Below are positions 32,653-41,243 of a stretch of DNA of 64,000 nucleotides, one piece after another. Source of the DNA: an uncultured bacterium (GTDB lineage Bacteria > Verrucomicrobiota > Lentisphaeria > Victivallales > UBA1829). Numbering within the stretch: position 1 is the stretch's first letter; each line of letters opens with the position of its first letter. Location: NCBI GenBank assembly GCA_900548385.1, contig URKJ01000007.1:70436-134435 (forward strand). The letters are read 5' to 3'. Under the pieces are notes generated by a model. The model was not told the origin of the DNA and searched no databases. It saw nothing but the letters and a program-made list of their open reading frames with translations. The position numbers were made by a program, and so were the translations under genes.

Positions 32653-35588
32653 TCGATTTCAATCTTCCAGAGTCGTTTGTGCTTGCCGTCTTCTGCGGCG
32701 GGAAGAGTACAGACAACAGTTCCGTCCCGGTACTTGAATTTCAGATCCTGTCCATTCTGCCGGAGCCTGCCGGGTCGGGCTGGCAGCGGGAATAACGCGT
32801 CCGTTCCCGGTGCGGCGTAGAGATAGGCCGTTGAGCCGTCGAGAACGAAAGAACCCGTTCCCCGGATGGAACCGCAGGCGGAAATCTCCCCGGCGAGAAC
32901 GCTGTCGCCCTGTACAAGGAAACCGTCTGGAGCGATCGTGACAGCTCCCTCCCGGAGCGGTTGGCTGCGGAGATTGGCGGTCACGGAGATCCCGCCGTAG
33001 ACGGCGCGGACCGTTCCGGGTTCCATACCGTCGCCCCACTCATGGCTGAAAGACGATATTCCTTTTCCGGCGTATCTGGAGCAGACCGATTTCTGGAGGC
33101 GGTCGATCCAGCGGAACCATTCCCGCTGTGCCGGATCAAGAGGATCGGCGCGGCTGACCATGTTGTAGCCGAATGCAAGGGTCCACGCAATGTGAGCTGT
33201 GGTGCTGACGTCTCCTGCAAGGTCGTGATGTCCAAGCAGAAGTTTATCGTGTGCGAGTCCCTGAAGCACCGGGAAAAAGTTCCACGTTTCCAGCGGCCAT
33301 TTGTTCCAGATGCTTCCCTGCCATGACATGAATTGGCAGATTCCGCCGCTGAAGCCGCAGACCATGAATTCCGAATCAATGATTCCCCACCAGCACTCCT
33401 CTGTGGCGAGCGGAACGCGCCGTGCGTCGCTGCGGACCTGGGAAAGAAATCCTTCCGTTACTGCATGGGGGACGGGTGATGCCGGATTCAAGTCGTACCC
33501 CGTTACTTTTTTCCGTATCACGGAGTAGCACTGGCGGACTCCGCACTGATCCTGAAAGAGAATATCGGACGGCAACTCTTCCGTGAATTGGCGTGTCAGC
33601 GTATCATTCGCCTTGCGGACCGCCGGATGCCACATGCAGATGTTCCAGCCGCTGTTGCCGGCATACGCCTCTTTCATGGCTTTCCCGTTGAGATCCTGCT
33701 GGAGCGCGCTTTCTCCGGCTTTCAGAAAAGTCGGTCCCCGCGGGTTGTCGCACCACCATGTGTTGTTGGTATAGGGCATGAACAGAAGCCTGCGTTCTTT
33801 GATTTCACGGAGCAGCGAGCGGAAGCCCTCCATCGTTCCCCACCATTTCGCCGGCGGGAGGTGATCGGGATACTGTTTGTCGAATCCGCCTTTCAGATAT
33901 TGGGAAATATGGACGATCGTATCTTCCGGAAGATACGGCAGCGCTTGACGGGTCGCCTGTTCCGGGCTCCTCCGCTGTTGCGGATGGAACAGCACCGCAC
34001 GCCGCGCTCTGCGTAAAAATTCCGCGGAAACTTTTTCTTCCAGTTTTTTCGAGATCCCGTTGTCTTCGGCAAATGATTTCAACGAGTCAAATGCATTTTG
34101 CCGGAACCGCAGACGTGTTACCGGAGTACGGAACCGGCGTCCCTTATCCGCATAGATCAGGAAAGTGCGGTCGAGAAATCCGCCGTTTTTGCTTCCTCCG
34201 AGTTCAAAAATAGACGGGATAACGACCGCTTCCCGGTTCCGCAGTCCTTCAAACGGCTCCCAGCCGACGGGCTGCACCGCGTAAAGAGCGGCATTCTTTC
34301 CATTCAGTTCAAAGTGGAAGAAATCGGCAATCGCTCCCGGTACGCCGTTCCGTCCTGTTGTCATATACTCCTGCCGCCCCAGCTGATAGTAAAAACTGTA
34401 ACCGCTGACTTCAAACCAGCAGCCGCCATCCTTTACAAACCGTTTCAGATCATTCATCATGGCGGTAAGGTCTTTCCCCGGCAGCGGGAGGCAGAATTCG
34501 TTTCCGGGGTTGACGATCGCCGTCGTTTCCGGAGAGTGCAGCGCCGTTTCGAGCTCTTCCGGAGTCCGGATTAATTCAGGTTCGATGGACGCCTTGCGGA
34601 ATGCCGCCAGCCATTCGCGCATTTCCGGATTCGGAGCGCCCTGTCCGTATGGCAGAAAGAGAAGTGCGACCCGGTTCCGGGGAGAGCCGGGATGTGCGTC
34701 CAGCCGCTTCCGGATGATGGAAACGATCACCTTCATGATCTTCTGAAAACTGTCGTTTGACGGCTGAAAGGTCCCGGTCCGGAAAAAGAGTCCGCTTCCT
34801 CCGAACTGTGTCCCGCCCATAACCACTTTGTCCTTGTATTTGAGAAGAGCGATTTCCGCCTGTCCCTCATTGAACGGACGGGAGGGGGTGAGGCGGATTT
34901 TATGCAGCAGGCCGATGTCTTCCGGAAGCAGCCATTCCGACGCCTCCTTTGTCACTGTCAGGGGAATGTCCCGGTAGTGGTCGCCGAGATTCAGGAACGG
35001 GGAACCGAAAAGAGCCCGGACTGCCGCATCCCCGATCGTTCGCTCGGTCTTCCAGATGGAATTCTTTCCGCCGGTCCGGGACGAACGGAAAAAATTCGAG
35101 TTGAAACGGGTTCCGATATTGGTCGAAACATTGGAGTGGCAGATGACTCCGTTGACGGCTTCCGGTGAAAAAGACAGACGTCCGGGAATGGAAAATTCGA
35201 CAACCGCTTTTTTCCGGGGCGTCATTGTCGCTTGAAAGTCTACATGCTCTTCGCCGCTTGTGACGGTGACAGAGACGGCAAGAGAGTCCGTGTCGTAATG
35301 CAGAACGAGCCGGTTGCTGTCCGGACGTGCGACCTTTGTGACTTTCTGCGCGGAAAGAGTGGAACCGTCGATGAATCGGGCGCACCAGAGTCCGGTTCCC
35401 CGGTTGGCAAGAGTCAGTTCCTGTCCGTCGGCGTGGATTGATTCAACCGCTCCGGAGGTCCGGTTCAGGCGCAGTTCATAATTTTTGCCGGAAAGAAGAA
35501 ATGCATCGTTCTTTTCCGGGACCGCTTTTCCGGCAACGGGAACGAAGAGCGGAAGAACTGTCAGAATTGCCCGGATCAGTTTTTTCAT
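32649..35588 (-). CDS. Large secreted TIM-barrel protein, DUF6259-like, probable glycoside hydrolase
   Basis: The 979-aa protein has a signal peptide (KKLIRAILTVLPLFVPVAG). A beta-sandwich N-terminal region precedes a barrel-like central region with YTNNTWWCDNPRGPTF, NICMWHPAVRK and DILFQDQCGVRQC. A C-terminal beta domain ends in RLWKIEIE. The layout recalls DUF6259-type and GH101-like proteins. Candidate catalytic residues are the Asp of FQDQCG and the Glu of LATEECWW, but this is unproven. It lies between a pseudopilin gene and a CBM9-like gene, which supports a role in glycan breakdown outside the cell. Confidence 0.65.
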   Translation of the reverse strand: MKKLIRAILTVLPLFVPVAGKAVPEKNDAFLLSGKNYELRLNRTSGAVESIHADGQELTLANRGTGLWCARFIDGSTLSAQKVTKVARPDSNRLVLHYDTDSLAVSVTVTSGEEHVDFQATMTPRKKAVVEFSIPGRLSFSPEAVNGVICHSNVSTNIGTRFNSNFFRSSRTGGKNSIWKTERTIGDAAVRALFGSPFLNLGDHYRDIPLTVTKEASEWLLPEDIGLLHKIRLTPSRPFNEGQAEIALLKYKDKVVMGGTQFGGSGLFFRTGTFQPSNDSFQKIMKVIVSIIRKRLDAHPGSPRNRVALLFLPYGQGAPNPEMREWLAAFRKASIEPELIRTPEELETALHSPETTAIVNPGNEFCLPLPGKDLTAMMNDLKRFVKDGGCWFEVSGYSFYYQLGRQEYMTTGRNGVPGAIADFFHFELNGKNAALYAVQPVGWEPFEGLRNREAVVIPSIFELGGSKNGGFLDRTFLIYADKGRRFRTPVTRLRFRQNAFDSLKSFAEDNGISKKLEEKVSAEFLRRARRAVLFHPQQRRSPEQATRQALPYLPEDTIVHISQYLKGGFDKQYPDHLPPAKWWGTMEGFRSLLREIKERRLLFMPYTNNTWWCDNPRGPTFLKAGESALQQDLNGKAMKEAYAGNSGWNICMWHPAVRKANDTLTRQFTEELPSDILFQDQCGVRQCYSVIRKKVTGYDLNPASPVPHAVTEGFLSQVRSDARRVPLATEECWWGIIDSEFMVCGFSGGICQFMSWQGSIWNKWPLETWNFFPVLQGLAHDKLLLGHHDLAGDVSTTAHIAWTLAFGYNMVSRADPLDPAQREWFRWIDRLQKSVCSRYAGKGISSFSHEWGDGMEPGTVRAVYGGISVTANLRSQPLREGAVTIAPDGFLVQGDSVLAGEISACGSIRGTGSFVLDGSTAYLYAAPGTDALFPLPARPGRLRQNGQDLKFKYRDGTVVCTLPAAEDGKHKRLWKIEIE

Positions 35589-35614
35589 AATCGGAATCTC
35601 CTGTATTTTGAAAA

Positions 35615-36403
35615 TCAGAGGTTGATGAATTGCAGATTGTTTGTATAGTAGCGGGTGATTGGCAAAGTGGCATTATTTTCAAGAGCGTTTCTGTTCAGAG
35701 TTCCCGCGTGTCCGTCGGCGTAACCGATATTGACCCGCTCTGAATGACGGAGATACAGAGCGTTTTCTTCGCTGCCGTTCCGCTTCGGTCGCCAGTTCGG
35801 CGTTCCGCAGGCAGTTGGGTTGTTGTAGGAGTCTCCGAGCAGAAGAGTGATGGATGGAGATTTCATTTTTCCGGTATTGTGATAAATGCTTCCATCCGCA
35901 GCCCAGACGCTGAACGCTCCAAGCGCGGTATGCTGCAAGTTGACCGCTTCCGTGGTTCCGTCGTGCTGGGGACGGTACAGCCCGTAGGTGGAATACCGCA
36001 GCCAATTATCCGTTCCTGTATCTGTATCGGAGGGGCAGCGGAGACTTTTTGAGGTAATATATTGGGGATTGGCATGAGCATTCCAGCCGAGAGTTCCGTT
36101 CGTTTCGCTTCCATTTCCATCCGTCAGAACCGCGGGCCACCGGGTATAATTTCCCGTACGGTAGACAACGACGGGAATATAGCTCTGGTAATCATCGGCA
36201 TAGAACAGAAACGCGTTCATTGTTTGTTTCAGGTTGTTGGTGCAGGAAATGCTTCGCGCTTTTTCCCTGGCGGCATTCAACGCGGGAAGCAAAATTCCAG
36301 CAAGTATTGCAATAATTGCAATTACTACCAGAAGTTCTATAAGGGTGAAATGATTTCTGTCCGTTCTGCATTTCCGGGCACGGTGTGTTTTGACTCTGTT
36401 CAT
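35615..36403 (-). CDS. Prepilin-like secreted protein with H-x9-DG C-terminal motif
   Basis: The 262-aa protein has a type IV prepilin leader: basic residues, then NHFTLIELLVVIAIIAILAG with Glu5 after the cleavage site, then LLPALNAAREKARSISC. The C terminus has the H-x9-DG motif (His in LRHSER, then YADGH). Such proteins are abundant in Lentisphaerota and Planctomycetes and their role is unknown. It sits between the LacI-type regulator and the large TIM-barrel hydrolase gene, all on the same strand. No pilus assembly ATPase or prepilin peptidase gene is in the window. Confidence 0.85.
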   Translation of the reverse strand: MNRVKTHRARKCRTDRNHFTLIELLVVIAIIAILAGILLPALNAAREKARSISCTNNLKQTMNAFLFYADDYQSYIPVVVYRTGNYTRWPAVLTDGNGSETNGTLGWNAHANPQYITSKSLRCPSDTDTGTDNWLRYSTYGLYRPQHDGTTEAVNLQHTALGAFSVWAADGSIYHNTGKMKSPSITLLLGDSYNNPTACGTPNWRPKRNGSEENALYLRHSERVNIGYADGHAGTLNRNALENNATLPITRYYTNNLQFINL

Positions 36404-36431
36404 AGTTCCTCCTTATTTTATTTTTATGGTT

Positions 36432-37448
36432 TTAAACCTTTGGTTTTGCAGTTTCATCCCGCGGCATCAACAGTTTTGGAGACTGAAGCAGGAGCACACC
36501 CGGAATTCCCGGATTGGCAAGCCGCCAGACCAGCATTTCCGTTGCCCGTTCCGCCATGACGGAAAGATTCAGGTCGATCATGGTCGGACAGGGATAAAAG
36601 CCGTTCAGCAACAATGATTTATCGCACACCAGAACGCTGTTCGGCGAATATTTTTTTAATAATCCCAGACTTTCCAACGTACAGCAGAGTTTGACTCCGC
36701 AAAGAGCGTTGAATCCAAAAAATCCGATTCGTTCATCGCCCGTTTCGATCAAGGTCCTCATCCTGCCTGTGAAATCCGGTTCCTCCCGTTCGAACGGCAT
36801 CGGTTCCGCATGAATACCGAGCGCGTTCATGCGGCTCAGAAAAGCGGTGATCCGGGGATGATCCGGAATCTGAACCATATTTTTCTGCCAGACGATCACT
36901 GCGCGTCTCACTCCGGCGCGGCTGAGAAAATCGACAGCCAGAGAAACGATTTCATCATCGTTGGCTGTGATCCGGTCAAGCATTTCCCCCCGCGGGTTCC
37001 AGCCGAATACCTGCACTCCGGGAAACTCCTCCGGCAGGCGGATCCCCCGGAGATCATTGCAGAAAACGGCTCCTTTGAATTCCGCCAGCATCTCCGGTTC
37101 CTCCCGCAGTCTGCTCTGATTGACATAGCGGTGCTCAATGCTGTACCGGCTCAGGCTTTGCGATATGATCGGCATGATGCCGTCCTGAACGGGATCCTCT
37201 TCTCCGTGATCGTCGATCAGCAGCATTACCGGACCAAGATGAGCATATTTCTTTGTTTCCTTCGCTTTTGCCCGGCGCGTATAGGAGCGCGGAGAGAACC
37301 CCTGTTCCGCGGCGGTCCGGCGGATTCTCTCCCCGACTTCCGCCGACAGCAGCGGAGAGTTCCGCAATGCCAACGACACCGTTGCCGCGGTGACATTCAA
37401 CTGCCGGGCAAGATCATCCAGGTTTCTCGGTTTTCTGCAAAGCGCCAT
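36432..37448 (-). CDS. LacI-family transcriptional regulator
   Basis: The 338-aa protein has a LacI-type helix-turn-helix (LDDLARQLNVTAATVSLALR) and a periplasmic-binding-protein-like effector domain (about 65-330, e.g. AVFCNDLRG, ERIGFFGFNALCG). It probably controls the downstream pseudopilin-hydrolase operon, and perhaps the divergent esterase, in response to a sugar. ATG 37448 is chosen; a TTG at 37478 (ten extra residues, AAGGA only four bases away) is an alternative. A consensus sigma70 promoter lies upstream. Confidence 0.85.
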   Translation of the reverse strand: MALCRKPRNLDDLARQLNVTAATVSLALRNSPLLSAEVGERIRRTAAEQGFSPRSYTRRAKAKETKKYAHLGPVMLLIDDHGEEDPVQDGIMPIISQSLSRYSIEHRYVNQSRLREEPEMLAEFKGAVFCNDLRGIRLPEEFPGVQVFGWNPRGEMLDRITANDDEIVSLAVDFLSRAGVRRAVIVWQKNMVQIPDHPRITAFLSRMNALGIHAEPMPFEREEPDFTGRMRTLIETGDERIGFFGFNALCGVKLCCTLESLGLLKKYSPNSVLVCDKSLLLNGFYPCPTMIDLNLSVMAERATEMLVWRLANPGIPGVLLLQSPKLLMPRDETAKPKV

Positions 37449-37497
37449 AATCGTTCTTACTTTCTTTTGTGGAAACAATTTTTCCTTGTCTTTTTAA

Positions 37498-37526
37498 ATT
37501 ATACTACAAAACGGATTTTTTGTCAA
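37498..37526 (-). promoter_or_regulatory. Consensus sigma70 promoter of the LacI-pseudopilin-hydrolase operon
   Basis: On the minus strand TTGACA (37521-37526), a 17-bp spacer and TATAAT (37498-37503) match the sigma70 consensus exactly. It starts transcription about 50 bp before the LacI-type gene. Confidence 0.85.
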
Positions 37527-37548
37527 TATGTTTTTAAGAATTATTTGA

Positions 37549-37570
37549 AAATAAATCTTAAATAAATCTT
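37549..37570. repeat. Tandem 11-bp direct repeat in the divergent regulatory region
   Basis: AAATAAATCTT occurs twice without a gap (37549-37559 and 37560-37570). It lies between the divergent promoters of the LacI-type and esterase genes and could be a protein-binding site. Confidence 0.5.
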
Positions 37571-37662
37571 AAATAGCTTCCTGTATCAGATTTCCGTTCC
37601 GGCAACTGTTGCCGCAGGGGAATGAAAATATCCGTTTTTCTTGAGAAATTCCGCATTCCATC

Positions 37663-37691
37663 TTGAAATCTTACTTTTCAGAAGATACATT
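37663..37691 (+). promoter_or_regulatory. Promoter of the acetyl-esterase-like gene
   Basis: TTGAAA (37663-37668), a 17-bp spacer and TACATT (37686-37691) lie 37 bp upstream of the ATG. Confidence 0.5.
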
Positions 37692-37727
37692 GAGAGGCAA
37701 CCTGAAACCAAAATAGAAGGAGATGGT

Positions 37728-39053
37728 ATGAAAGCATTGTTATCGGCGGCGGCTCTGTTCGTTGCGGCACTGGTTTGCCATGCGGACCTTGATCTGTCAA
37801 AAGTGAAGATCAACGGAACCACCAACAAATCCGCGCTTTCCTATAAGGCGGGCGAAGAGATGGTTTACAAGTTCAAGGCGGATCTTGCCGGGCAGAAGCC
37901 TGACGGTCTGTTCCTGCAGTGGGAGCGCAAAGGCGATGACGGCCAGAAGCTCAGCGGAAAAGTTCCTGCGGATCAGGAACTTGTAGTCAGGACGAAACTG
38001 GACAAGCCGGGTTTTGTCAGCGTCAATGTGTACCTTGTCGATGCCAAGGGCAAACGCGTTCAGCAGAAATATAAGAGCTGGGACAAGAAACCCCGCAAGA
38101 GAAATATTGCTTACTATGCCGGGACCGCCGTCGATCCGGAAACTCTGACGGACTGCGGTGAGCCGAAAGACTTTGATGAATTCTGGGCGAAGCAGAAAAA
38201 GCGTCTCGCCGCTGTTCCGTTCAAGGATAAAGTCGATCTGAAAAAATTGAAGACGGTCAACAATGTGGATATTTACGCTGTTTCGATTCCCTGTGCAGGC
38301 CCGCGCCCTGTGACCGGTTATCTGAGCATTCCGGTAAACGCCAAGGCGAAATCCCTCCCGGCGCTGATTTCGTTCCACGGCTATGGAACATCAATCCACC
38401 GCGCTCCCAACTGGGGCGACCGTTCCCGGATCCGTCTCAATATTAACGCGCATGGACAGGAACTCGGCAGGGATGACGCCTACTATAAACAGTTCTTTGA
38501 CAGCATCAAATCCAACGGACGCAGCTATGCGTTTGACCCGGAGCAGAATTCGAATCCTGAAACCGCGTTTTTCAACGGAATGGTTCTCCGCGTTCTGCGT
38601 GCGATGGAATATCTCAAGAGCCGTCCGGAATGGAACGGCAAAGATCTGGTGGCGGAAGGCGGAAGCCAGGGTGGACTTCAGACCATGTGGGCTGCCGGCC
38701 TTGATCCGGATGTGACCGTTGCCAAACCGGGCATCACCTGGTGCTGCGACCTTGCCGGAACACAGAAAAAGCAGCGCCTCAGCGGCGGATGGAGAATTAA
38801 ATACGTTCCCGCTCTGGATTATTATGACCCGGTATTCATGGCGAAGCGCATCAAAAACGCCCGCGTGGAGATCACCCGCGCCGGACTCGGCGACTATACC
38901 TGTCCGCCCTCCGGACTTGCGATCAGTTATAAAAACATCGCGTCCCCGAACAAGTCCATCAAGTGGGTTCAGGGCAGCGATCACGGGTTCGTGCCGGCGA
39001 AATCCGAAGTCATTGTCTGGTCCACAATGAAAAAAGCGGATAAGAAAAAATAA
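37728..39053 (+). CDS. Secreted acetyl-xylan-esterase-like alpha/beta hydrolase (AXE1 type)
   Basis: The 441-aa protein has a signal peptide (KALLSAAALFVAALVCHA), an N-terminal beta domain (about 20-130) and an AXE1/cephalosporin-C deacetylase-type domain. The nucleophile Ser is in AEGGSQGGLQ and the His near the C terminus is in GSDHGFVPA; the charge-relay Asp is probably in the GLGDYTCPPS segment. It would remove acetyl groups from polysaccharides outside the cytoplasm. The start is ATG 37728 with AGAAGGAG upstream. It is divergent from the LacI-type gene and ends at a strong hairpin. Confidence 0.85.
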   Translation: MKALLSAAALFVAALVCHADLDLSKVKINGTTNKSALSYKAGEEMVYKFKADLAGQKPDGLFLQWERKGDDGQKLSGKVPADQELVVRTKLDKPGFVSVNVYLVDAKGKRVQQKYKSWDKKPRKRNIAYYAGTAVDPETLTDCGEPKDFDEFWAKQKKRLAAVPFKDKVDLKKLKTVNNVDIYAVSIPCAGPRPVTGYLSIPVNAKAKSLPALISFHGYGTSIHRAPNWGDRSRIRLNINAHGQELGRDDAYYKQFFDSIKSNGRSYAFDPEQNSNPETAFFNGMVLRVLRAMEYLKSRPEWNGKDLVAEGGSQGGLQTMWAAGLDPDVTVAKPGITWCCDLAGTQKKQRLSGGWRIKYVPALDYYDPVFMAKRIKNARVEITRAGLGDYTCPPSGLAISYKNIASPNKSIKWVQGSDHGFVPAKSEVIVWSTMKKADKKK

Positions 39054-39078
39054 TCCGCCGCAGTCATTAATTAATAAG

Positions 39079-39121
39079 GATTCCCCCTTTTTCCGTTTTG
39101 ATGATGGAAAAAGGGGGAATC
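39079..39121. terminator. Bidirectional terminator between convergent genes
   Basis: GATTCCCCCTTTTTCC (39079-39094) and GGAAAAAGGGGGAATC (39106-39121) form a perfect 16-bp stem. It lies between the ends of the esterase gene and the isochorismatase-like gene. Confidence 0.8.
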
Positions 39122-39138
39122 GTTTACCGGAAAGCGGA

Positions 39139-39825
39139 TTAACTCCGGTTCGGACGCTGCGAGTCGGGGATTTCATTGTTCCTGACGACTTCCTGCGCTT
39201 TGGCGTGACTTTCCATCAGCAGCCGGTAGGCGGGGAAGACAAGGGTGTAGACTTCCGCCCATTCCGCCGCATCTTCCCGGTTCCATGTCTTTTGCAGTTC
39301 CGCAAGGACTGCGGCGGTATCAACCGGCACTGCCCCTGCCTGGATCATTCGCGCCACGGTGATTTCCTCCGCTTCTTTGGAATAGGTGCCGGAGGCGTCG
39401 ATCACCGTGAACACCTGATAACCGTCGGCGATGGCGCTGATTGCGGGAAGAGCCATGCAGACGCTGGTCAGTGTTCCTGCGATGATCAGCTGGTTTTTCC
39501 GGGTTTCTTTCACAGCTTTGACGAAGTCAGGATTATCCCAGGCGTTGATTTGTCCGGTCCGGGCGACGTATCGGGCATGAGGTGCATACTTGTTGATTTC
39601 CGGAATCAGCGGCCCGTTCGGTCCCTGCGGAACGGAAGCGGTGGTGATAACGGGCAGTTTTGCCAGAGTTGCCGCCCACGCCAGAGCCGCGGCATTCCGC
39701 CGCAGTGCTGTCATCGGCATGTCTTCGACAAGTTGAAAAAGACCGCTTTGGTGGTCGATCAGCAGCATGACTGCGTCGGATGGATCTATCATTGGTTTCC
39801 GGTTGTTGCAATGTGTTGTGTTCAT
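39139..39825 (-). CDS. Isochorismatase-family cysteine hydrolase (YcaC-like)
   Basis: The 228-aa protein has the isochorismatase-like fold. The three catalytic residues are visible: Asp in MLLIDHQSGLF, a Lys in the ETRKNQLIIAG region, and the nucleophilic Cys in TLTSVCMALPA. It resembles YcaC, whose substrate is unknown. It follows the pirin gene on the same strand after 98 bp, and the pair may respond to the same stress. It ends at the shared terminator. Confidence 0.85.
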   Translation of the reverse strand: MNTTHCNNRKPMIDPSDAVMLLIDHQSGLFQLVEDMPMTALRRNAAALAWAATLAKLPVITTASVPQGPNGPLIPEINKYAPHARYVARTGQINAWDNPDFVKAVKETRKNQLIIAGTLTSVCMALPAISAIADGYQVFTVIDASGTYSKEAEEITVARMIQAGAVPVDTAAVLAELQKTWNREDAAEWAEVYTLVFPAYRLLMESHAKAQEVVRNNEIPDSQRPNRS

Positions 39826-39923
39826 AGTGAACCTCCAGTGGATTGTTGTTTCGTTGAAAGTTGGTCCGTCAGTCTGTGAATGAGTATCTCCTGAGTATGA
39901 TTGGCAGCAATGGAATCCGGCGA

Positions 39924-40823
39924 CTACAGGGTGCCGAATTTACCGTTTTCAAACTCTTCGAACGCCTGCCGGATCTCTGCTTCCGTGTTCATTACGAACG
40001 GTCCGTAACCTGAGATCGGTTCCGGGATCGGTTCTCCGTAGAGAATCAGGAGCCGGGCACGGCTTCCACGGTTTTTCACGGAGGCGCATTCGCCGTCGTG
40101 AGCGAAACGTACCAGATTTCCGGTTTGTGCGGGCTTTGCCCCGTGAAGTTCCACTTCACCGTACAGGATCAGCATAAGCAGTGTATGGGAAGAGCTGGTG
40201 CTGAACTCAAACGATGCGTTTTCCGCGAGTTCCAGATCCCATAACCCGATTTCCGAGAATGTGGAGGCGGCGCCTTGCTGTCCGGCATATTTTCCCGCGA
40301 TCAGCCGGAGCGTTCCGGCGTTTTCCGGCAGTTCTACAACGGGGATGCGTTTTTTCTCCAGAAGCTGATAGGAGGCTGGGATCTGCTTGTATTTTGCCGG
40401 AAGATTGACCCAGAGCTGGACCATTTCAAAATTCCCGCCCCGTCTGCTGTACGCAGGTGAGTGGAATTCTTCGTGCAGAATCCCGCCGCCGGCGGTCATC
40501 CACTGAACGTCTCCTTCCCGGATTGAGCCGCCGGCTCCGGAAGAGTCGCGATGGGATACTTCGCCGTGGTAAACGATCGTTACGGTTTCAAAGCCTTTAT
40601 GCGGATGCGGGCCCACGCCTTTCGGAGCTCCGGGATTGGGTTCAAATGTATGCGGAGCGGCATAGTCAAGCAGCAGAAACGGATTCCAGTTTTCGTAGTT
40701 CTGCCCGTAATGCAGCAGCGATTGAACCGGGAAACCGTTTCCCACCCAGTGAGTTGGAGCGGGCTGGCAGATTCCGGCAACGCTCTTTTCTGTTTTTTTA
40801 TTGTTTTTTGTCGTATGTGTCAT
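39924..40823 (-). CDS. Pirin-family cupin protein
   Basis: The 299-aa protein has the two-cupin pirin fold. The N-terminal metal site is GVGPHPHKGFETVTIVYHGE and the other ligands are in GGGILHEEF. Bacterial pirins are often quercetinases or redox-linked regulators. The start is ATG 40823 after AAAGGAAG; the frame stays open further upstream but has no coding character there. A perfect palindrome about 90 bp upstream may be its operator. Confidence 0.88.
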   Translation of the reverse strand: MTHTTKNNKKTEKSVAGICQPAPTHWVGNGFPVQSLLHYGQNYENWNPFLLLDYAAPHTFEPNPGAPKGVGPHPHKGFETVTIVYHGEVSHRDSSGAGGSIREGDVQWMTAGGGILHEEFHSPAYSRRGGNFEMVQLWVNLPAKYKQIPASYQLLEKKRIPVVELPENAGTLRLIAGKYAGQQGAASTFSEIGLWDLELAENASFEFSTSSSHTLLMLILYGEVELHGAKPAQTGNLVRFAHDGECASVKNRGSRARLLILYGEPIPEPISGYGPFVMNTEAEIRQAFEEFENGKFGTL

Positions 40824-41243
40824 AATACACTTCCTTTGAGTTTTTGCTGACCGGCTCAGGTCGTCAGGGCCGGTTGCAGAATGTTGATGCGGAGTTTGCG
40901 CGTGAAAAATGATATTGTCAGTGTGACAACGCCTGCTGTCATGTGCCCCCCTTATGATGTTTGGTATGAACCGGAAGTTCCCCTGCTTCCGTTGAAAAGA
41001 AAGATACTCCGGGAAAAGAGGAAATGCAAGCGGTTTTCCCGCGGAAAAACCGCTTCCCGCCTTTATCCGGGCGCAGTTATGCAAATAAATGATCTCCGAG
41101 AAAATGGAACTGCTGGATTTCCGGAACTGTTTTTTCCGGGAAAAAGGCCGTTTTCCTGTATCCGGCTATTGAAAAATTACGTTTTGGGAATATGTTACAA
41201 TTTTGTGATATAAGACAGAATACAAATAACGGAGAGGAATGGA
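40824..41243. other. 420-bp divergent intergenic region
   Basis: No gene is supported between pirin and the symporter. It holds a perfect palindrome (40915-40929), a 10-bp-stem hairpin AAGCGGTTTT/AAAACCGCTT (41028-41055) and other GC-rich inverted repeats near 41130. No consensus promoter for the symporter is obvious. Confidence 0.6.
40915..40929. promoter_or_regulatory. Palindromic operator candidate upstream of pirin
   Basis: TTGTCA-GTG-TGACAA is a perfect inverted repeat 92 bp before the pirin start. A dimeric repressor such as a MarR- or GntR-type protein would fit; no such gene is adjacent. Confidence 0.45.
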
